Positions 1 to 11,960 are shown, numbered from the stretch's first letter. The stretch is 64,000 bases of DNA from Streblospio benedicti (GCA_019095985.1 CM032667.1:40384849-40448848); one strand, 5' to 3'. Numbers and translations: made by a program. Notes: generated by a model from the sequence alone, not told the origin.

Positions 1-790
1 GACGGGTGGTGGTCTGCTTCTCACGTAACTTTACCACCGCCGCGTGTCGTGGCTACCGATCCCGATTGCTCCGGCGACGCCGGCTGACGTGAAGCGATGT
101 GACGGTCCCGGCTTTATCGAGCACGGTACTGGCCGGGCGTGCTCCGACGATCCCGGGGCTTTTATCGAGCACGGTACCGTCGGGCGCCCAGCGATCCCGG
201 GGGCTTTATCCGAGCACGGTACCGTCGGGCGCGCCTGACGATCCCGGGGTTTATCGAGGCACGGTACCGTCGGGTGCCTGACCGGGGGTTTATCACCGCC
301 TCCCCCGGGCGACACGGCCGCCTTCCACCCGTCTTACTTTCGCGCCCGGCCGCCTTCCCGCCGTCTTACGGCGATCCCGGCCGCCTTCCCCCGCCGTCTT
401 ACGAGGCGATCCCCGGGCGATCCGCCTTCCGACCCCGTCTTGAAGGCGATCCCCGGCCTTCCGCTCGCGCTCCCGGGCGACGCCACCGTCTTACGACCCA
501 CGTCTTACGACCCCAGTCGATACCTTCCTCCGTTTTTACGCCGACCCCCGGCCGCCTTCCCCGTCTTACGAGGCGATCCCCGGCCGCCCGCCGCCTTCCC
601 TGCTTTCCCCGCGGCCGCTCAGCGACGCCTTCCCCGTGCGTTTACGGCGATCCCCGCCGCCCCGCCCGTCCCACGACCCCGTCTTTACGGCCTTCCCGAT
701 CCCCGCCGCCGAGACCCCCCGCCTTCCTAGCCGCCTAGCCTCCATCGACCCCGCCGCCGCCGCCGGCCGCCGCCGCCACGCCGCCGCCGC
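1..790. repeat. GC-rich degenerate tandem array
   Basis: The block is very GC-rich against an AT-rich background that resumes sharply near 790. Between about 100 and 290 a unit of about 45-48 bp containing GATCCCGGGG, TTTATCGAGC and ACGGTACCGTCGGG repeats four times (the ACGGTAC motif recurs near 123, 171, 216 and 261). From 300 to 760 a second degenerate motif family takes over, built from GTCTTACG, GGCGATCCCCGG and CCGCCTTCCC. Several long open frames cross the block in different frames, as expected for GC-rich repeats, and none looks like a protein. The left end is cut by the window edge. It could be a satellite, a ribosomal spacer fragment or a subtelomeric array; I cannot decide. Confidence 0.7.
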
Positions 791-1109
791 GGAATTTCTT
801 TGGAATGTTAATGAGTTAATCCTATAGCCCCTTAATCGTTTTTACCTTACCTCCCAACTTATACTACTAACAGGACACCGGTCTTTTTAAATAACACACC
901 AGATCATTAATGAATAAACTAAATAATGTTGGGGAGATACTATCTCCTTTGACGTACACCAAAGTTATTGGAAAACCAACCTGTTTGAATCTGATCAGTT
1001 AACTGTATGCATGCATATGTATTTGACAAAACAGATTTTAGGGCAAAAATACATTTTCCATCAATCTTATTGCTTAATAATTTAAATAACAACAGATATT
1101 TTTAACCAA
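791..1109. other. AT-rich spacer, nothing recognised
   Basis: Plain AT-rich DNA between the GC-rich array and the LINE fragment. No open frame, repeat or splice-linked exon was recognised. Confidence 0.5.
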
Positions 1110-1745
1110 TCGAGCTTTCTAAATCGACAAACGCACAGAATGTAGACTTATTATTATTCAATCTATTTCTAATAATACAAGACAGCTTAAAAGATATGAT
1201 CTTCACATGATCTTTTTTAAAACCATTTTGCTCATCTGCAAAAATATTTTGTTGATTGCAGTGCAATTAACAACTCTATTATTTAACACAGCAGCATAAA
1301 CTTTAGCAATGCATGATATAAGACTGATAATTCTATAGCTCAATGGCAAGTATGGATCTTTATCAGAGCCTTTAGGTATCGGCTTAATAATAGACTTTCC
1401 TTACATTGTTGGTACACTACTGCTATTTTGAAAGCATGCATTAAACAGTTTACATAGTAAAAACTCTGATTTCCTCACATTTGATAACTTCATTAGGTAT
1501 AGAATCATAGCCTGTGGCCTTTTTTAACTTTTTAACTTTTGCTACTACCTTTTGAACCTCCTCTACGGATATAATGCCGTTAATAGCTAGATTTGATACA
1601 TAGTTATTATCTAGCATATCTCTTTCTATTTCTTTTTCTTTCATTAATATCATTAAGAAAGTTATCATCAAAGGAACAGTTTTGTCCAACTTGCTGATAC
1701 AGATTTTCAAAATCAGATTTCCATTTATCAGTAACTACCTTCCTC
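1110..1745 (-). mobile_element. Decayed LINE reverse-transcriptase fragment
   Basis: Read on the minus strand, the segment gives the linker region before the RT domain (EEVQKVVAKVKKLKKATGYD, then SIPNEVIK), then PIPKGSDKDPYLPLSYR and ISLISCIAKVYAAVLNNR, then a piece resembling DEQNGF, and finally CAFVDLE near 1115. This order is that of RT motifs 0 to A in non-LTR retrotransposons. The pieces lie in different frames with several stops, and both 5' and 3' parts are missing, so it is a dead fragment. The clade is not assigned; the motif style matches LINEs common in amphioxus, cnidarians and molluscs. Confidence 0.8.
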
Positions 1746-2299
1746 ATCTAATACAATATCCTCATTAATTTAACCTTCATTGGCACTGACGTACTTTTTC
1801 AATTTGGGACCTAGCTTTTAATACATTCTCAGAACAATTTTGGGCCTTCAGTGCTAGCTTGCTCTATTTCAAATTTTTTAGACCATCGCCCTCATTAGCT
1901 TTACTAGCGCATAATAACAAAAAACAAAAACAAAAAAAAACAAAACTTGTTGAGCCACTTCACAAACAGCATGTCAGCATGCATATAGCCTAAATCAGCT
2001 AGCGATGTTGTTGGTCTGTGAGTCCTAGACTAGATATCGGTTTGTTTTTTAATCACCCTCATTAGATTTTTCAGATAGCCCCCAAAACATGTTTTTATTT
2101 AAATGTTTTTACCTCCCTCCCTCATTAGATTAGGAATATTTTCTGATCTAAAACAGAGAAAAAACATAGTGGCCTAAACAAGTTTTACAAATAAGTTTTG
2201 GGGCCTTCAGAGGGGGTGGGGGTAGGTTGTATTGCAAGTTTGCCATGCACATGTGTATATGTGGTAGAAGGTCCAAATGAGACCGCTTGATAGTGAGGC
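1746..2299. other. AT-rich spacer
   Basis: Contains an A-rich run with interspersed C (about 1917-1945) and short G-rich tracts near 2210. No gene, RNA or repeat family was recognised. Confidence 0.45.
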
Positions 2300-2339
2300 A
2301 TGAACCTAGCTTATGTATTGGTGATGTGCTTATCTGTTA
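2300..2339 (+). CDS. Possible signal-peptide exon of gene A
   Basis: A short exon, ATG at 2300, would encode MNLAYVLVMCLSV, a hydrophobic stretch that could be a signal peptide with almost no n-region. It ends in phase 1 at a plausible donor (A|GTATTT). The next exon at 2523 needs a phase-1 partner, and joining gives ...LSVTTCSEF. The phase fit and the hydrophobic content support it; the weak donor and very short peptide count against it. The true first exon may instead lie outside the window. Confidence 0.35.
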
Positions 2340-2522
2340 GTATTTATTTGAATGATATAAAGATGAAGATACAAACACGCATATATAAATGTTTCTGCAA
2401 TGGTAGTAAACTCCATGGTGCAGACATATCCACCCCACCCCCACCCATTTGCCCATAATTTTATACATGTACATCATTTATATCAGTAGCAACAATGTCT
2501 CAGTTGTGTGCATTTATTTCAG

Positions 2523-5500
2523 CGACATGTTCCGAGTTCCAAGCATTTTTGAATCAGCGTGCATTTGGAGCGACAAGCAGGCCACTGAATACTACGGAGG
2601 GATGTCAAGATGCTTGTAGACATGTGTGTATATTATCAAACATTACCATACATAACTCGCGGATTTATTGTAAAGACATTCAGTGTCATGATCATCAACG
2701 TGGCCAGTGTCCGATTAAGGATTAGTTAAGTATTAGGTTATGTGTTAGTTTACATCGGTCTTGTGCACTAGAAATGAGCCAAATCTAGCATGTGGAAATT
2801 TGTGCGAGCGACTGTGAATAAACCGTGAGGCGTGGGGCAATTTTGAAAGAGGTTCTATAAACCTTGAATATTTCCTCATTCCCTGCACATACTTAGAAAT
2901 ATATATTACCTTTTTTACTGCAACTTTTGACCTTATTTGATGATGCAAATACTGCAAAATTTGATCTCTCAGCCATTTTCCTCAGTTTTTACCGTGTGCC
3001 ACCTCCGATTTTACCGTGTTTCACCAGAAACCCTTTATCCATGACAGTCTATCCATGGTGTGATTGTTAATATACATCATTTCAGTAGATATCTTAATTG
3101 CCCATAAGTCAACGTCGTTCTAGCGACGCAGTGTTCTTGAGCAACTTTTGATCTAATTGCGTCGCTTCAGTAGCTGAAGCGAAAGCCTTGTGATCACTTC
3201 GTTTCTATGTATGTATGTATGTATGTATGTATGTATGTATGTATGTATGTATGTATGTATGTATGTATGTATGTATGTATGTATGTATGTATGTATGTAT
3301 GTATGTATGTATGTATGTATGTATGTATGTATGTATGTATGTATGTATGTATGTATGTATGTATGTATGTATGTATGTATGTATGTATGTATGTATGTAT
3401 GTATGTATGTATGTATGTATGTATGTATGTATGTATGTATGTATGTATGTATGTATGTATGTATGTATGTATGTATGTATGTATGTATGTATGTATGTAT
3501 GTATGTCTCCGGACAAGCTAGAGCTTTTACCGTTACACCGATTTTGTTCAAACTTTACACAGCATACTTATGCACAATATCATTTGTGGCTGATTACAGT
3601 ATTGTGTACTTTTAATCAAGATTTCCATAACATTTTAGTCAACTTTTAACAGTTGAACTTGTTTAACAGTAAAGTATGCATCGTTTCATTATATATCTTA
3701 ATTGCCCATATAGATCAAAGTTGTTCTATAGCTAGCGACGCCGTGTTCTTTGAACACTTCTGATCTAGTTTATAGTTTGCGAATCTTTTTTATTTCAAAG
3801 ACGAGAGTTCTGGTTTACATAGCATATAAAAGTTTTCACGTATACATAGATGGCATGTTTTATTCACTGGCGAGAATGCTCAGTGCTATGACGTTGCGGA
3901 GTGTTGCGTTGTGAAAACTATGTTTGTGGGTTGTATATCTGGTCTTAAATGTTCCTCAGTTAGTCCTATGTATGTTGATTCTTCTACATTGTCCATTCTT
4001 GTTACGGTTGCTTGATATATCAGTAATTTTGATGCCTCTACGTGTAGCTCACTCAGCACCTCCACCCTATTAATCTGTCATCGATCATAGCCATATATGC
4101 AGAATATTTGCTTTTTACGATAATCATTTTCATTTCCAGGATTTGTCATGCACTGCTTTTGAATTCAACTTTGGGAAATCTTCGTGTTGGATTCACAGTA
4201 CAGATGCGTCTAACCTAATTCTTTCTGAACATAGTTCGGTCCACCATTATGTGAAACAAAAATGCATGACAGGTGCGTTTAAGGATTTTTTATCTTTAGA
4301 TGTAACTAGCAATATTTCATTTTTATCACAATCATAATGGTTACTATCAGAAGATTAAGAGAGCTAGGGAGGAAAAAAATAACAATTGAATACTCAAACC
4401 ATGATTGAGAAACACACTATTCCTCTGCATTACAACAATATTACAGTCCAGTTATTTCAGCCACGGCTACAAGAAAACTAGTGCCATGTGACGATTTCAA
4501 AACATTTTTGATACATAATGCAAAACGGGCTGGAAATACTATATTAAAAATGAAACACATAGTAATTGGTTCTAACATATCTAAACCACTGTAAGATAAC
4601 ATTTAAGGGTTATCATATTGGGTTGGGTGTGATATGAGGAATATAATATCTGTAGAGAATCCACGAGTGAGCGCCAGCGAATGAGTGATTCTCTACAGAT
4701 ATGATATTTCTCATATCACACCTAACACAATATGATAACCCTTTTCTCACACTCCACCCTCAAAATCATAACAGAAACATATTTATTTTATTCTTTAAAC
4801 TCAAACTATGCATTTCAATGTCCAAGTGCGGTATATGCAAATCAGCTTGCAACATAAAAATGAACTCAATTCAAGAGATGGTTAAAAGGTCACAAACACG
4901 GTCTATGCATATAAGTAAAGTCATTTTACACACCCTTGTGGGCCGCTACATCTGAGAGGGGTGGATTGTATTTTCAAATGCATATTCTACTTCTGAAACT
5001 TTAAAAACATATATTTTACTGCTAGTGAAATAGAATAAAGTTGTGATGTAAAACAGAATTAAATAATGTTTGCACCAAAAAAATGAAAATAAATGTTTTA
5101 GCCAAGTCAAAGAACCTGGCCGCCCTCTCAGATAGTCAACTCGTCCAGCCATCTGAGAGGGGTAGGTACTTTTTTAGAATGGATATTTTACTTCTGAATA
5201 TTTTCAAAATAAACATTTTACTGCTAGTGAAGCACAATAAAGTTATGATGTAAAACGGCAAAAAATAATGTTTGTTCCACAAAGTTGAAAATAACTAGTT
5301 CTGCCAAAGACTAACGACCTAATCGTCCTGAGATGAGGAATCATAGTAAATATCACACCACTTCTTTTGACCAATCGACGCACTTTATAGCACGAGTTGT
5401 AAATATTATAGTAAAAGTGGGCGGAGTCTAATTACTACGTTACCCATATTTGGACGACGTGATATTTTTCCATACGGTGTGATATCAGGTATATCAGCAC

Positions 5501-7779
5501 TGCTCTTCATTGATAAATACAGCTTGGAGTGTGAGAATTAGTTTTATATTTCTAAAAAAAGATAATTATGAATTGTATGTATTTGTCATAGGTTGAAAAT
5601 AATTTGATATAATTATAAGTGATGACTAGTGGACTTAAAATGGGTTTTTACATAATGTAAAATCTGGGGCCACATAATATTGTTTACTAGTCACCCCTTC
5701 TTAACTTGGGGCTTTAGTGTATATACCATATTTAACATAACTTTGGTGGTGGTAACTTATGGGTGGAGTTCATCCATATAAATTGTCACGGAAGTGGCTA
5801 AGGAGCTGACGTCGGCTCCCTAGCCAACCCACTGTGGGTAGGCTAGGGAGCCGACATTTGTCGGCTCCCTAGCCTACCCTCAGTGTGTGAGCTAGGGAGC
5901 CGATGGAAATATCTATAATAGTAGAGTGTATTAGCTTAACACTTTTACAAGAAATATAAGATTACATTTTTCTGTTTTCCTGTATTGAATGTTTTGGTTA
6001 AATTATAGTCAACCACTTTTTATGCATACATGATATTTGAATAACAGATGAATTTTGATTATCCATACTGCTTAAGATGGTTATGTGGAAATCCTAATTT
6101 GAGTAATACTAATAACTTTCTTTCAATGAAATTGTACTTCGTACATAAGTTTATGTCAGAAGTATTCATGTACATGTAGTTGAATTCAAGCATTAGGCAT
6201 ACATTTTGTTTTGTCCTTTGTAACTAAATTGGATAAAGGTCACTTAGTTTGATGAATGTCTTAACTAGTTAATCAATTAGGTTATTTGTTTGCTGAGAAC
6301 ATTTTAATTGCTGAGAACTTATTAAGTAAGCAAACACCTTTCTGCAGGAAAACTGTATGGTTATGTTGAGAATGTGTTAACAGGTAGCATAATGGAATAA
6401 GAATTGATATATGGGGAAAATGTGCTGACATATGCCTGCATGGATAAAGAAAATGTTGATTTTAGTAGAAAAGAAAAAAATATGATGAAATTGCTTAGCA
6501 ATATCATATTATTAAAAGTTTAATTCACAGTTTCATCCATGTATTAGTATTAACAAGATTGACTATATGTATTATAAGTATCATTTGAAATATGGAATTT
6601 TTGTATGTAATGATTTTTGAATGTCAATATTCAATGAAGTGTTAATAAGATATACATGTCTTTTTTAACAAATATCATGTATGCATAAAAAGTATTTGTC
6701 TATGTTGTAACCAAAACATTTATTATAGGATAACAGGAAAATCTTATCTTCATATATGTCTAAAGTAGTAAGCTGTTACACTACTATCATAGATATTTTC
6801 GTCTGCCCCCTAGCTTACACACTGATGTCACAAATGTCGGCTCCCTAGCCTACCCACACTGGGTTGGCTAGGGAGCCGACGTCGGCTCCCTAGCCACTTC
6901 CAAATTGTCACTGACTATACAACTGTGGTTAAAATGTGTGATAAATGTGTCAACGGTATGTTTCAAACTTTTAACATATATCCCTGAAAAATATATATAC
7001 TTCAAGTAATTTAGAGCTTTTTCTTTTTTGATCCTTTCGCATAAAAACAATAACGAGTAAAACCGTTTGTAAAATCTGGGACCACATAATGTTTACTAGC
7101 GGCCCCTTGTTGTTTGGGACTTTGAAATTTGTTTAAAAAATCTAACATAGCTTGGGGCACCTGAAAAATATATAGAATATTTAAATATATTTACTTATGG
7201 CTTTTTCTGGTTTGATACTTACGCATAAAACATTTTACATGTAAACATGTTGGTAATATCTGGGCTTGCCTATTTAAAAGTTATGGCAAAAACTGGAAAG
7301 GGGGGGGGGGCTAAATGTTGAGGCTACAATGATCACTTCGTGATACTCTCACGTTTCTAGAGTTGACCTGCCCTCACACTGACCCCCATCACATCCCCGG
7401 CATATACACCTCTCCAGGTTACAGGCACGGTGGAAATGGGCAATATTCTGCCAATATGAATTGTACTTGGACGTTTAAAGCCCCCAGTGGAATGGTATGT
7501 GTCATTGTGTACATCAAATTTTGTTATACATGAATATCATGTATTATATGAGAAAGGAAAATAATCTACTACACTGTACTCAGATATATGCTTCTTTTAC
7601 TGTGCAAAGGTGAGCGTTGGCATATGTAATAAGGTTATACGCTTGATATAAGACTTAAAGTTGCAATCGTGTTGAAAGTAGTGCATGTGTGTGGGGGGGG
7701 GGGGTTGTAACATATTTTGGATATTTTTGATCAATTTTGATGAATTTAATATTCCAACACACTACTCTTGCTATATCGA

Positions 7780-7822
<43 letters not shown>

Positions 7823-10800
7823 GCGGGGTGTGTGCAGAAGGCGAGGGCTAGGCATGATTACATTTTAAAATCACTTCTGAAACCCCGCTGAATGAAAGAT
7901 TTTGCAATTCAACCAGTCTTCATTCTTTCTATGCTATTGTTTTTTAAAACCGTCCAAGCTTTTTAGATTTTTTTAAGATTTTAGCTCTAATTAAGAGTCC
8001 ACAATCACAATCGAGATTTTTATGCATACTATGCACTCAATGATCAAGGACATTGTAAAAGCAAAAACAACTTCTTAAATCTATTTCAGAAAATTGAAAT
8101 TCAAATCATTGACATGATGATGGAGAGTGATAGCAATTGCACGAATGATCACTTCCAAGTTGTGGAGGACACTGCCGTGCTTGGCACTCTGTGCGGGACC
8201 CGGCCCAGACTGACGCCCATAACGTTTGTCTCCACGCGAAATGAGGTCAAGGTCAAGTTCAAGTCCAACGCCGCTATTGAGAATAATGGAGTGAAGATGG
8301 CCGTCGTCTTCATCTTCTGTATGTAATGTTTTTAGACATTAAAGGTTTGTAGGTAGCTCTATGTCGATTGACGACTGAACAATACAACGTCATTCTATTC
8401 CTTGAGATCTTAGTGTCCTATAAAGACAACTCATTACTGCTATAAAACAGAGTTGCAACTATTACAAAATTAATAGAACCCTCACTTGTATTCAACTGTT
8501 GTGTTTGTTCCTAGCTCCTCAGTCTTCAGTTCCCCACCTCGCTTGTTCTCGGTCCGGCTACAACATCACCACAGCGGGAACGTACAGCACGCCGGGCTAC
8601 GAGGAAGACGGCTCCGGCAGATACCCTCATGACATGCAGTGTAGATGGACCTTTGTTGCTCCTGAAAATATGGTAATGAACCTCATCAACCTGTTCAAAT
8701 CATTTGTATTGCATTTACTGTTCTCTTTTTGTTTTTTTTTTTGTTTATTGATACCAACTACTCAAAGAGTTGAGCTTAGTCAATTAAATTAAATGTTATC
8801 ATTTCACTTTATATATGCACCCAACATATTTATATATAAGTTGTGTGCACAATTTTCTTAAACACTCACATTAAAATATTTTTTATAAATAAAATGTAGT
8901 TTGAAAGTTATCATTTGCTGGTGCACATGATGAGTATATAAATATTTTGTATTTATGCAGTGAGTAGATAATGATCAACATCAACTGAGCTTACTTCTGA
9001 AGTGGTAGACCCCTTCAATCCTGATTTTAATTAAATGACTGTGTGTGTACTGTGCTAATGTTAAAACTTATGCCACAGTAAGTCTCTTTCAAACTAATGT
9101 GTTGATAATTCTTCATAGAAAGTTGCAGTGCAAGTGACAGACATGCAGGTCAATGTGACAGAAAGTAATGCTCACTGTCCAGAAGATTCACTCGAGCTAA
9201 ACGAACAGAACCACAAGCTAGGGACACTTTGCGGCATGCGTTCCATTGAAAACCCCATTGCATTCTATTCTTCATCTCAAGAAATTACTGCCATATTTAC
9301 AAGTGATAGTAAACAAAATGCGAATGGAATCAAAGTCAATGTAACATTTTTCAGTAAGTAGATATTTGCTTTGTATCTTTTTAAAATTTATATGAGACAG
9401 GAGCAGCATTTCATATGACGTTTTAATGAATATAGGTGTCCCACCCATCAGCAATGTCTTGGCTTGCTCGCAATATGGATATAACATCAGCGAAGAAGGT
9501 CTGTACACAACCCCGGGATATGATGATAATGGCTGGGGTGGCTACCCTAATAACATGGACTGCCTATGGACTTTCATGGCCCCAACGTCTATGGTATATG
9601 TTCATATCTAGGTTCATATATTTCTAACAGAATGTGTTTCTTAAAAACAAAATAACTTTTGAAACATGTTGATTCACATATACTTCAACTTCAACCATTT
9701 AAATGCCAAAATCATCTGATTGATGGATTCTGCCTTGTACAACATAAAGTAAAGTATGTAAATTGTAAGATAGATGAACGTTATATTGAAGTGCTGGCAA
9801 TACTCTAACGCACTTTTAACATGGCCAAACTTTTATTATTTACCATTAAGCTTATACTTAAAATCAGGTAAGAGAATATTCATTGATCGTTTCACATTCT
9901 AATCAAAGAATATTATTTGGTAGCTGTATTGAAAATAGTTGGTTAAGCTTGAAATAGCAGTTTGTCATGAAGATTTGAAATCCAATTAATCTACTGAAAT
10001 CAACATTCAGTGATTTTCATTTTCAGGCTCTGCTTCTCACCATTGAGACATTTGGCATAGTGCTGAATGGAACAGACAGTCTAACACTGTGGATCAGTGA
10101 CAATCACCACACAGTTACTTCTTACATCGAGACATCAACTCTGACGAATTCCATAAGAGTAAGACTGGTGACAGACGCTCGATATTCCTATTGCAATGGA
10201 TTCCAGATTATCGTTGACCATTACATCATGACAACTGCATCTAGCGAACAGCCTACTACTGAAACGACAAAGATGATGGCTTCGGAAGGTCTATCTACAT
10301 CCTTTCAAACTACGCCGTTGATCATATCAACGTCTCCACCTTCACACTCACCAACAACTTCGATGGACGCTAAAGAAATGGAAACGACAGAACTAACTGA
10401 CCTCAGCACTGGATCTGATGAAATGAAGAATACTGAATGGACCGAGCCAAGCACTGTGTCGGAACAGCTATCAACCGACACTGATGGAATGCCTTCATCT
10501 GGAACTCCAAGCACCGGATCTTTAGATGTACCTCATTATTCAACTGGTCCAACAGCATTAAGTTCACACCAGACCTACCCCAGCACTGGATCTGATGAAA
10601 TGAAGAATACTGAATGGACCGAGCCAAGCACTGTGTCGGAACAGCTATCAACCGACACTGATGGAATGCCTTCATATGGAGCTCCAAGCACTAGGTCTTC
10701 AGATGTACCTCATCATGATTCAACTGACCCAACAGCTCTAAGTTCACACCAAACCACTGATCCTGAACTTCTAACTACACAATATCCCAACCAAACTATC

Positions 10801-11469
10801 TTATCAGAAATTACCACTAGTGTAAATGATAAGCATACTGCTGTGTCTACATACTACACAAAAATGCAGAAAGAGTCAACCGCAGTATCTTTCCAATCAA
10901 ACGTCACAATTAGTCCATCAACAGGCATTCCTACCAATGTATGTGACTCCACAAATATGGAAAATTGTTTCAATCTCACCAAGGGTCTCGATTTTGACAT
11001 TGAAAAACTTCAATTCAGTAGACAGCTTGCTAAACCGACTAACTCTTCTAAACCGCCAAACAAAACTGCAGCACGACTTCCAGCACATGTCCCTCTCTTC
11101 ACACAAGTCTTCAATGACCCAGATGTGATGGCGAAGAGGGCCAAGTACAGGCGTCCGGTAGAGGCCACGGCAGCACCGGCTTTCGGTGTCGCATATATCG
11201 GGGGCATTGTGGGCTTCGTGACGCTGGTATGTTTCTGTGATCTGCCACTGTACAGAAAGCAGCTCAAAAGAGCCATGGCAAACATCCGGGGAGAACCAGT
11301 AAAAATAAGAAAAAAGAGCAGACGTCTTGGTGAGAAAAATGTGTACAATAGTAGTAGTACGAATGACAATGAAACAGCGAATGATTTGCAGGAAATTAAA
11401 ATGCAGGATATGGAAAGCATTCCGGTTAATTCATCGCAATTAGATGACTCTACATTTGAAATTGATTGA
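2523..11469 (+). CDS. Gene A: PAN/apple + 3xCUB + mucin-like stalk, type I membrane protein
   Basis: Exons by splice sites and phase: 2523-2623, 4140-4272 (PAN/apple), 7361-7494 and 8090-8318 (CUB1), 8515-8672 and 9119-9353 (CUB2), 9436-9593 and 10027-11469 (CUB3, stalk, membrane span, tail). With the putative signal exon this gives about 876 residues. The PAN part shows CQDAC, LSCTAFEFN and KSSCW, ending YVKQKC. Each CUB has the Y.TPGY motif, a C.WTF.AP segment and a C-terminal beta-strand block such as NGIKVNVTF; each is split at the same place (phase 0) and flanked by phase-1 introns, the classic shuffled-exon pattern. The Ser/Thr-rich stalk (about 250 residues) holds two copies of a 59-residue unit. 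A juxtamembrane block (CFNLTKGLDFDI ... RLPAHVPLF ... YRRPVEATAA) leads into one membrane span followed by CDLPLYRK and a cytosolic tail of about 80 residues. Likely role: cell-surface recognition; the ligand is unknown. It is the tandem paralogue of the gene at 14599. Codons are AT-rich compared with that paralogue. Confidence 0.87.
3090..3790. repeat. Dispersed repeat carrying a long (ATGT)n microsatellite
   Basis: The sequences around the microsatellite (GCCCATAAGTC...GACGC.GTGTTCT before it; CAAGCTAGAGC, ACACCGATTTTGTTCAAAC after it) recur in inverse orientation at 38215-38945, with the microsatellite again at the same internal place. A further internal copy of the GCCCATA...GCGACGC motif lies near 3700. 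This looks like a MITE-like family that carries a microsatellite seed. It sits in the intron that splits the PAN domain of gene A. Confidence 0.6.
3207..3506. repeat. (ATGT)75 microsatellite
   Basis: A 300-bp uninterrupted run of the tetranucleotide ATGT, in the PAN-domain intron of gene A. Long open frames on both strands here are artefacts of the 4-bp period. Confidence 0.98.
4607..4741. repeat. Palindrome with 55-bp arms
   Basis: Arms 4607-4661 and 4687-4741 are inverted copies with a few mismatches around a 25-bp loop. Outer bases are GGGTTATCATATTG; inner bases end at AGAGAATC. It would form a stable hairpin and probably is the fused ends of a MITE. Confidence 0.75.
4744..5537. repeat. 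Repeat block bounded by 13-bp inverted ends, with a 201-bp tandem pair
   Basis: TTCTCACACTCCA at 4744-4756 is the inverse of TGGAGTGTGAGAA at 5525-5537. Inside, a unit starting ATCTGAGAGGGGT at 4950 recurs at 5151 (period 201 bp) with shared TTTTACTGCTAGTGAA and GATGTAAAAC motifs. No open frame. It directly follows the 4607 palindrome and may belong to the same composite non-autonomous DNA element. Confidence 0.5.
5640..7300. repeat. Diverged tandem repeat interrupted by a DNA element
   Basis: The motif GTAAAATCTGGG..CCACATAAT..TTTACTAG..CCCCTT occurs at about 5657 and again at about 7069, and an AAAAATATATA...GCTTTTT.TTTTTGAT...CGCATAAAA motif occurs at about 6987 and 7166. These are units of a roughly 180-bp diverged tandem repeat, into which the element at 5790-6901 was inserted. 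Confidence 0.45.
5790..6901. mobile_element. Mutator-like non-autonomous element with long TIRs and 10-bp target duplication
   Basis: Both ends start GGAAGTGGCTA(A/G)GGAGC and contain nested palindromes of GTCGGCTCCCTAGCC and GGCTAGGGAGCCGAC. The inverted similarity extends about 300 bp inward (AATGTTTTGGTTA, TTTTTATGCATACATGATATTTG). The 10-bp sequence AAATTGTCAC flanks the element exactly (5780-5789 and 6902-6911). A 9-10 bp duplication with long TIRs is typical of Mutator-like elements. The core near 6330-6500 resembles the core of the second copy at 15482-17231. No transposase was seen, so it is non-autonomous. It lies in the intron before the first CUB exon of gene A. Confidence 0.8.
7783..7821. 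repeat. Poly-T run of 39
   Basis: Homopolymer T in a gene A intron, between the two halves of CUB1. It could be the remnant tail of a minus-strand retroposon, but no body was recognised next to it. Confidence 0.9.
10408..10760 (+). repeat. In-frame 177-bp duplication in gene A stalk
   Basis: Two direct copies with period 177 bp (59 codons) encode SDEMKNTEWTEPSTV, SEQLSTDTDGMPS and DVPH...STxPTALSSHQT. The first copy starts at about 10411 and the second at about 10588, and a stretch of nearly 90 bases is identical between them. The close match shows a recent expansion of the Ser/Thr-rich stalk. Confidence 0.9.
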
Positions 11470-11667
11470 ATGCATTATGCAGTTTTATCAACCTTGACTA
11501 TAAAGCACAAACAATTAGTAATTGTGTTATCTATATTCAAACGAAGTTCATATGTTTGTTCTGTGTTTTCCTTTTTATTTCTATTATATGCATATTTTAT
11601 ATTGAAATACCTTAACTTAATAGATGAATTAGATTATATATTGTAATAACATAAATGGTTTACAATC

Positions 11668-11960
11668 AGTGCAGCAGGTGGATGGAGTGTTAGCATTTAA
11701 TCAAAGGCCTCGCTGGGCTGGACATGTATATCGAAGGCAGTTCTGGACCCACCGTTGTGAGTAGATAATTGTGAAGGGCAGTAGAGGCCGTGCTCGACCA
11801 TAAAAAGCTGGAGTGACATCATCAAGGATGATATGCCTGCCTGACACCTTACAATGTTCATGGAGAAGGACACGGAGTGGGGACGCATAGAGAGCCAGTG
11901 GAGTCCAACACCCTTATATAGTCATAACGGACGTTCAATGCATTGATGATTGATGATGAT
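11668..11960 (+). mobile_element. LINE 3' end fragment
   Basis: The plus strand reads RPRWAGHVYRRQ, then after a frame break KSWSDIIKDDM. This is the well-known C-terminus of a group of LINE ORF2 proteins (RWAGHV..., GRGRP.K.W.D.I..DM). It ends in a simple GATGATTGATGATGAT tail, as LINE 3' ends do. Stops and frame breaks show it is dead. It lies just after the gene A stop codon. Confidence 0.7.

Noticed and set aside
139-738. 199-codon open frame in the GC-rich start
   Set aside because: Composition is repetitive Arg/Pro/Ala, other frames are open too, and it follows the tandem repeat; no protein-like pattern.
1450-1710. Independent small gene (86 codons, minus)
   Set aside because: Its sequence is the linker/RT start of a LINE, and more RT motifs follow in neighbouring frames.
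3153-3649. Long open frames on both strands
   Set aside because: Pure products of the (ATGT)n microsatellite.
10403-11420. Minus-strand open frames opposite gene A stalk and tail
   Set aside because: Shadows of the real coding exon; the plus strand explains the region.
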